A DNA stretch of 11,863 bases from JANYJJ01 sp038241115 (GTDB taxonomy: Bacteria > Pseudomonadota > Gammaproteobacteria > Burkholderiales > Burkholderiaceae_C): contig JBBRGA010000107.1 of the NCBI GenBank assembly GCA_038241115.1, positions 1 through 11,863 of the forward strand, in the 5' to 3' direction. Position 1 is the stretch's first letter, and every line of letters starts with the position of its first letter. A program made the translations under genes and the position numbers. Below the pieces are notes generated by a model, which saw only the letters and a program-made list of their open reading frames with translations, searched no databases and had not been told where the DNA came from. Shown in pieces: positions 8,218 through 11,863 of the stretch.

Positions 8218-8538
8218 GCTGATCGCTTTCCTGTGGGGTTCGAGGAAGCGGCTGAGCAGGCCACATGGTTGTAGCTTGCTGCGCCGTCTGGGGAAGTTCT
8301 GATGGCGTCCGCACGACCTGTGGTCGGTGGGCGTCATCAGAGCTTTCCTTTCGGATCAGTTCATCGACAGGACTCAGCTTGCGCCGATCAGTGCACCAAG
8401 ATTACAAAAATTGATAGGTAATGATCGACTTGTTTCGGCTATCGAGCAAGTCGCGTGCCTTCAATCCACAGCGCTGCGAAGTGTCAAAGCATGGACTTGC
8501 GCGCGACTGCGAAAGTTCCGGCGCAGCAAACCCAAAAA
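8218..8538 (-). promoter_or_regulatory. 321-bp regulatory region upstream of prkA
   Basis: No conserved gene lies between the ybjQ stop and the prkA start. On the prkA strand the region carries, from upstream, an inverted repeat CTGCG-N10-CGCAG (8507-8526), a second CTGCGAA copy (8474-8480) exactly 33 bp away, a sigma-54 core promoter (8445-8460), an overlapping inverted repeat CGACTTG/CAAGTCG (8426-8432 and 8447-8453) and two Shine-Dalgarno/ATG pairs in frame with prkA (8337 and 8217). If transcription starts near 8434, the leader is about 217 bases long. A TTGACA at the complement of 8482-8487 lacks a good -10 hexamer at 17 bp. Confidence 0.6.
8445..8460 (-). promoter_or_regulatory. Sigma-54 (RpoN) -24/-12 promoter core for prkA-yeaH-spoVR
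   Basis: Read on the minus strand, the element is AGGCACGCGACTTGCT. Against the consensus TGGCACRNNNNTTGCW it differs only at the first base. The diagnostic GG (8459-8458) and GC (8447-8446) are separated by exactly 10 bases. It points towards prkA and predicts a start near 8434. Established knowledge: yeaG-yeaH in E. coli belongs to the nitrogen-starvation (NtrC/RpoN) regulon, which raises the prior for this site. The activator that would drive it here is not identified. Confidence 0.78.
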
Positions 8539-8892
8539 TCAACCCATCTTCACTGCCGTGCCGCTCACGGCCACCATCATCATGCCGTTGGTTTCGCCCA
8601 TCACTTCATAGTCGAAGTCAACGCCAACGATGCCGTTGGCGCCCATCTCTTTGGCAGCCGCCATCATGTCTTCGACGGCTGCATCACGCGCACCCGCCAA
8701 GGCGCGTTCGTATCCACCAGCACGACCCCCGACGACATCGCGCACTCCGGCAAACATGTCGCGAAAAATGTTGGCGCCAATGATGGCCTCACCGTTGACC
8801 ACACCGAGGTACTGCGCAATCCGCACGGTGTCGTTGCTCGGCACGATGGTGGCCAAGAAAAAGTCTTTGTCTGCTTTTGAAAACCAGCCCAT
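8539..8892 (-). CDS. ybjQ: YbjQ/UPF0145 family (heavy-metal-binding-like domain) protein
   Basis: The 117-residue product matches the YbjQ/UPF0145 family, small cytoplasmic proteins that assemble into a pentamer-like ring and have no proven function. 'Putative heavy-metal-binding' is the customary label, and there are no cysteines in this copy to support metal binding. Features in family order are YLGVVNGEAIIGANIFRDMF (28-47), a glycine-rich turn (55-60), YERALAGARDAAVEDMMAAA (61-80), AKEMGANGIVGVDFDYEVMG (80-99) and a final beta strand MMMVAVSGTAVK. The start at 8892 is set by AAGGAG five bases upstream. An extension to 9027 is open but has no family similarity and crosses the predicted stem-loops. 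It lies upstream of prkA on the same strand, but the long gap and the sigma-54 site suggest separate transcription. Confidence 0.9.
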   Translation of the reverse strand: MGWFSKADKDFFLATIVPSNDTVRIAQYLGVVNGEAIIGANIFRDMFAGVRDVVGGRAGGYERALAGARDAAVEDMMAAAKEMGANGIVGVDFDYEVMGETNGMMMVAVSGTAVKMG

Positions 8893-8932
8893 GTCGGCTC
8901 CTTGTTGAGGTTTGCAACTCCAAACCATAACT

Positions 8933-9006
8933 CGGACGGCGGACTTGATCTGCTCGCCGTGTCCGTTCACATCAAGCGTTGCCAAGCTGCGGCACGAAGT
9001 GCCGCA
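8933..9006. other. Two tandem stem-loops in the gap before ybjQ
   Basis: The 151-bp gap between the 39-residue ORF and ybjQ contains a perfect hairpin at 8988-9006 (TGCGGCAC, loop GAA, GTGCCGCA; 8-bp stem) and an imperfect one at 8933-8965 (CGGACGGCG pairing with CGCC-GT-GTCCG, two-base bulge, 13-base loop). On the minus strand neither is followed by a T run, so neither is a textbook intrinsic terminator. They could stabilise the 3' end of the upstream transcript, stop it with Rho, or structure the ybjQ leader. Confidence 0.5.
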
Positions 9007-9043
9007 TTGCGAGGCCTTGGCCGACAAAAAACGCGTTGGAAAG

Positions 9044-9163
9044 CTAAAGGCACAACCAGATTTGGCTGGCCAAAGTCATCACGACTTCAGGCTGCAAATA
9101 AGCCGTGAAAACGAGCAAGAGCAGGGTCGATGCGACGCCCCAAATGAACAGCTTTTTGCTCAT
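9044..9163 (-). CDS. 39-residue single-pass membrane protein coupled to the MFS gene
   Basis: This is a micro-protein of 39 residues beginning MSKKLFIWGV. It has two lysines at the N-terminus, one strongly hydrophobic segment (about residues 5-22, ASTLLLLVF in the middle) and a short, semi-hydrophobic tail from PEVVMTLASQIW to the end. Its ATG (9163) overlaps the stop of the MFS transporter gene by ATGA, so it is probably translated by re-initiation after the transporter. That argues it is a real gene rather than chance. Small membrane proteins encoded directly after transporters can act as accessory subunits; this role is inferred. No upstream Shine-Dalgarno is strong, consistent with coupling. 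I do not assign a function. Confidence 0.68.
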   Translation of the reverse strand: MSKKLFIWGVASTLLLLVFTAYLQPEVVMTLASQIWLCL

Positions 9164-10404
9164 GCGGCCACCGGCGAAGCGCCACTGGTCGGCCGCGAAA
9201 TCGCGGTCTCTCTCACCGGCAGATTGGCCAAGGCAGCGAACACGCCCAGCACACCCGCAATCCACCACATCAGGTCGTAATTGCCGGTGATGTCGTAGAG
9301 CTTGCCGCCCAGCCACGCGCCCATGAAGCTGCCGACTTGGTGGCTGACGAACACAAAGCCGCTGAGCATCGACAAATACTGAACGCCAAAAATTTGCGCC
9401 ACCACCGCGTTGGTGGGCGGCACGGTGGACAGCCACAGCGCGCCGAACAACGATGAGAAAACATACACGCTCATCGGAGTCAGTGGCACGTTCAAAAACA
9501 CCACGATGGCCACGGTGCGCAGCGCGTAAATGCTCGACAAGATGTAGCGCTTGGGCACGCGCTCACCCAACGTGCCCACGGTGTAGGTGCCGATCACGTT
9601 GAACAGGCCGATCAACGCCAGCGCGGTGGTGGCCACGTTGGGAGTGAGGCCGTTGTCTTTCAAATAGCTGGGCATGTGAATGGCAATGAATACCAGCTGA
9701 AAACCGCACACGAAGTAGCCCGCCATCAACCACCGAAAGCTGGGGTAAGCGAAGGCCTCGCGCACCGCTTGCGTCATGCTTTGCTGCACGCCTGACGGTA
9801 CGGGACGCGCGGGCTCTTTCAAGCCGAACGACAGCGGAATGATGATCAGCGCGAGCAGCCCCAAAACGAACAACGCGTTTTGCCAACCCAAGCCGCCGAT
9901 CAAGCCGTTTTCCACCGGCACCATCAGGAACTGGCCGAACGATCCGGCCGCCGCCGTCATGCCCATGGCCCAGCTGCGTTTTTCGGGCGCCACGTTGCGG
10001 CCGATCACGCCGTAGACCACGGCGTAGGTGGTACCCGATTGCGCCATGCCCAGAATCAAACCGGCGCTGCCCATGAAGGCCAGACCCGAGGTGGACAAGC
10101 CCATCAGCACCAAGCCCGCAGCGTACAGAACGCCACCCACGATCAGCACGCGGTAAGCACCAAATTTGTCGGCAAAAGCCCCGGCCACCGGACCCGCAAA
10201 ACCCCACGCCAAGTTTTGGATCGCAATGGCCAGCGCAAATGTTTCACGGGTCCAGCCGCGGTCCATCGTGACCGGCTGCATCCACAAGCCAAAGCCGTGG
10301 CGTATGCCCATCGACACGGTGACGATCATCGCGCCGCAGATGAGAACCTGGCGCAGGGACAGCGTGGCGCTTGGGGTGTTGGGGGTGTTTGAGATCGCGG
10401 TCAT
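9160..10404 (-). CDS. MFS transporter (monocarboxylate/OFA-like, substrate unknown)
   Basis: The 414-residue product is an inner-membrane major facilitator superfamily transporter with about 12 hydrophobic segments. The N-terminal half shows RHGFGLWMQPVTMDRGWTRE, then a signature loop between TM2 and TM3 (GAFADKFGAYRVLIVGG, of the G-x-x-x-D-(R/K)-x-G-x-R type). A charged central loop (LKEPARPVPSGVQQSMTQAVRE) separates the two six-helix bundles, and the second half has the matching GTLGERVPKRYIL loop. The general pattern resembles monocarboxylate or oxalate/formate-antiporter-like MFS proteins, but the substrate cannot be read from sequence. The ATG at 10404 is preferred; a TTG at 10413 would add three residues. 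The gene starts 18 bp after the parB stop and its stop overlaps the next small ORF, so it is probably co-transcribed with both. Confidence 0.9.
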   Translation of the reverse strand: MTAISNTPNTPSATLSLRQVLICGAMIVTVSMGIRHGFGLWMQPVTMDRGWTRETFALAIAIQNLAWGFAGPVAGAFADKFGAYRVLIVGGVLYAAGLVLMGLSTSGLAFMGSAGLILGMAQSGTTYAVVYGVIGRNVAPEKRSWAMGMTAAAGSFGQFLMVPVENGLIGGLGWQNALFVLGLLALIIIPLSFGLKEPARPVPSGVQQSMTQAVREAFAYPSFRWLMAGYFVCGFQLVFIAIHMPSYLKDNGLTPNVATTALALIGLFNVIGTYTVGTLGERVPKRYILSSIYALRTVAIVVFLNVPLTPMSVYVFSSLFGALWLSTVPPTNAVVAQIFGVQYLSMLSGFVFVSHQVGSFMGAWLGGKLYDITGNYDLMWWIAGVLGVFAALANLPVRETAISRPTSGASPVAA

Positions 10405-10422
10405 GCAAACCAATTGTTCAGC

Positions 10423-11352
10423 TCACCGCTTGCCCAAGCCCAACTTCTCCAGCAAACCGTTCAGCTCTTCCAGTGACCCAAACGCAATGGCCACTTCGCC
10501 CTGCTCGCCGCGCGCGGTGCGTTTTTTGACGCGCACTTCCACGGCAGCGGTCAGCATGTCTGACAGCTCTTGTTCTATGCGGGTGATGTCGCGCGACTTT
10601 TGCTGGGCTTCGCGCAGCAGCGGCTTTTGGCGCGCCGATGCGTTGATGTAGGTGCCCGCGTGGGCCAGCGAATGCGCCACCAATTTTTCGGCGTCGCGCA
10701 CGCTGAGTTTTTTGGCCACGATTTCAGACGCGCTCAAGATTTGCGCTGCGCCTTCCAGTGGCAACAGCGCTCGCGCGTGGCCCATGTCGAGGTCGCCGGC
10801 CATCAGCATTTGCTGCACCGCGTCGGTCAAATTCAGCAGGCGCAACAAGTTGCTGGCGGCGCTGCGCGAACGGCCCACGGCCTGCGCGGCTTGCTCATGC
10901 GTCAGGCCAAATTCGTCGGTCAGGCGTTTCAGGCCCTGCGCTTCTTCCAGCGGGTTCAGGTTCTCGCGCTGGATGTTTTCGATCAGCGCCATCGCGGCGG
11001 CGGCTTCATCGGCCACGGCGCGCACCAGCACCGGCACCTCGGTCAAACCTGCCAATTTGGATGCGCGCACACGCCGCTCACCGGCAATGATCTCGTAGCG
11101 CCCCGATCCGGCACCACCCACCGGGCGCACCAGCACCGGCTGCATCACGCCTTGCGCTTTGATGCTTTCGGCCAGCTCGTAAAGCGAGCCTTCGTCCATG
11201 CGCGTGCGCGGCTGATATTTCCCAGCTTGCAGCTGAGACAGCTTCAGCGTGTGCGGCAAACCGTCGTCAACTGCCGTGGGTGTTTCAACAACTTTGGGGC
11301 CGAGCAATGCTTCACGGCCGCGGCCGCGGCCTTTGGGTTTTTTGGTGACCAT
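10423..11352 (-). CDS. parB: Chromosome-partitioning protein ParB (Spo0J/Noc family)
   Basis: The 309-residue product is a chromosomal-type ParB, a parS-binding CTPase clamp that works with ParA in chromosome segregation. Domains in order: a short N-terminal ParA-interaction tail (1-20); the ParB N-terminal/CTP-binding domain with IAGERRVRASKLAG (89-102, GERRxRA box) and ENIQRENLNPLEEA (125-138, ENxQR box); a helix-turn-helix region (about 152-175, EQAAQAVGRSRSAASNLLRLL) that binds parS; and a C-terminal dimerisation domain ending GLLEKLGLGKR. The ATG at 11352 gives the MVTKKPKG start that I recall for this group; an in-frame start at 11427 would overlap the cupin gene. Unusually, the box normally GLGRGL reads GRGRGR (8-13). 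No parA or rsmG lies beside it in the window; a cupin gene is immediately upstream and a transporter downstream. Confidence 0.95.
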   Translation of the reverse strand: MVTKKPKGRGRGREALLGPKVVETPTAVDDGLPHTLKLSQLQAGKYQPRTRMDEGSLYELAESIKAQGVMQPVLVRPVGGAGSGRYEIIAGERRVRASKLAGLTEVPVLVRAVADEAAAAMALIENIQRENLNPLEEAQGLKRLTDEFGLTHEQAAQAVGRSRSAASNLLRLLNLTDAVQQMLMAGDLDMGHARALLPLEGAAQILSASEIVAKKLSVRDAEKLVAHSLAHAGTYINASARQKPLLREAQQKSRDITRIEQELSDMLTAAVEVRVKKRTARGEQGEVAIAFGSLEELNGLLEKLGLGKR

Positions 11353-11402
11353 GCCGAATTGTCGGCGATGAATTTGCGCTGTATGCGCTGTTTGCGCCGG
11401 CT

Positions 11403-11696
11403 TTAGCTGCTGCGCCGTGCCACCCAAAACGTGGCGCCATCTGCGCCGTAGCGCTCATCGTGCGGCGTGTTGCGCGGCAGCTCGAACCGCGCGCCGGCGC
11501 TGAGATGCTGGGTTTGCTGGTCGGCGCCGCTGCCCACCGTCAGCCACAGCTCGCCGCTGACCACCAAGGCCCGCGCGTCGAACGGGTGACTGTGGGTGGC
11601 TATCACTGTCAGCGGCTGCCATTCACGGACGATGACTTCGGTGTAGCCCTGGGCGTTCGCTGCGGACTCGAATTCTTGGAAGGTGGGTTGGCTCAT
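11403..11696 (-). CDS. Small single-domain cupin protein
   Basis: This 97-residue product is one complete cupin beta-barrel and nothing else. Cupin motif 1 is seen as ATHSHPFDARALVVSGEL (33-50) with H35, H37 and G48. Motif 2 is AGARFELPRNTPHDE (67-81) with P74 and H79. The glutamate that usually completes the metal site in motif 1 is absent, with D40 nearby, so metal binding is plausible but weaker than usual. There is no DNA-binding domain or signal peptide. Function is unknown: such proteins can be sensors or small-molecule enzymes. The ATG at 11696 has only a weak GGTGA upstream. It lies 50 bp before parB and 58 bp after the msrA stop, all on one strand, so it may share transcripts with either. 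Confidence 0.85.
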   Translation of the reverse strand: MSQPTFQEFESAANAQGYTEVIVREWQPLTVIATHSHPFDARALVVSGELWLTVGSGADQQTQHLSAGARFELPRNTPHDERYGADGATFWVARRSS

Positions 11697-11754
11697 GGAT
11701 CACCGTGTCGGGTTAATTTGCAACCTAGATTCTGTACCGCGAAGAAAACGGCTC

Positions 11755-11863
11755 TCAATGCACCGCCTGCGCGCCCCAGAGCTGCTTCAAGCGCGCATCG
11801 CGCCCGCAACTGGTTCGGTAGTAGTTGTAGCGCACCGGGTTCTTTTTGTAATAGTCCTGGTGA
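11755..11863 (-). CDS. msrA: Peptide-methionine (S)-S-oxide reductase MsrA (C-terminal end only)
   Basis: The last 35 codons and stop of a leftward gene enter from the right edge; they are too short to appear as a full gene. The readable product includes HQDYYKKNPVRYNYYRTSCG followed by RDARLKQLWG and a short AQAVH tail. HQDYY and the CGRDxRLxxLWG ending are the C-terminal hallmark of MsrA, the enzyme that repairs methionine-S-sulfoxide with thioredoxin. The cysteine in SCGRD matches the usual C-terminal resolving cysteine. The catalytic N-terminal GCFWC-type site is beyond the window. The reading frame is open to the edge with a TGA at 11757-11755. Confidence 0.88.
   Translation of the reverse strand, partial: HQDYYKKNPVRYNYYRTSCGRDARLKQLWGAQAVH

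Noticed and set aside
8392..8399. TGCACCAA, resembling one half of an NtrC site, near the prkA promoter.
   Set aside because: There is no matching second half and it lies downstream of the predicted start, not upstream. It is not enough to name NtrC as the activator.
8893..9027. 45-residue N-terminal extension of the YbjQ protein.
   Set aside because: The stretch has no family similarity and covers the stem-loops, and the strong AAGGAG sits right before the ATG at 8892.
10240..10248. TGTTTCACG, one half of a parS site (TGTTTCACGTGAAACA), inside the MFS gene near parB.
   Set aside because: Only the left half matches; the right half (GGTCCAG) departs at most positions. It also encodes an ordinary stretch (ETFAL) of the transporter.

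Overview
The window looks like a chromosomal segment of a non-sporulating betaproteobacterium, most likely Burkholderiales and possibly near Comamonadaceae. It is GC-rich and gene-dense, and all recognisable genes are core or stress-type genes. The ParB begins with MVTKKPKG, as I recall for this group. The taxonomy is inferred from protein flavour only. There is no integrase, transposase, tRNA, rRNA, CRISPR array or other sign of a mobile element.

Left part (1-3248). metY (O-acetylhomoserine sulfhydrylase) and a truncated PduO-type cob(I)alamin adenosyltransferase gene run leftwards with a 22-bp gap. A 131-bp divergent intergenic region separates metY from a rightward gene for a stand-alone FAD-linked D-lactate dehydrogenase-type oxidoreductase.

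Middle (3326-8538). A leftward three-gene cluster holds prkA (yeaG), yeaH/yhbH and spoVR/ycgB: an AAA+ serine protein kinase, a VWA/MIDAS-type DUF444 protein and a SpoVR protein. The genes abut: prkA and yeaH are 6 or 27 bp apart depending on the yeaH start, and yeaH and spoVR share an ATGA overlap. They very likely form one operon. In the 321-bp region upstream of prkA, on the same strand, is a near-perfect sigma-54 promoter core (15 of 16 positions; GG-N10-GC). This fits the known NtrC/RpoN control of yeaGH in enteric bacteria and is the best regulatory signal in the window. The module itself is known, although its molecular job is not.

Right part (8539-11863). All genes run leftwards: the C-terminal end of msrA, a small cupin gene, chromosomal parB, an MFS transporter gene, a 39-residue membrane protein gene that overlaps the transporter by ATGA, and ybjQ (UPF0145). 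The gap before ybjQ contains two stem-loops. parB has no parA next to it in the window, and its N-terminal ParA-interaction box reads GRGRGR instead of the usual GLGRGL.

I do not see a wholly new multi-gene system. The observations most worth checking are the sigma-54 promoter and its flanking repeats, the in-frame 40-codon leader of prkA, the coupled micro-protein after the transporter, and the altered ParB N-terminus.
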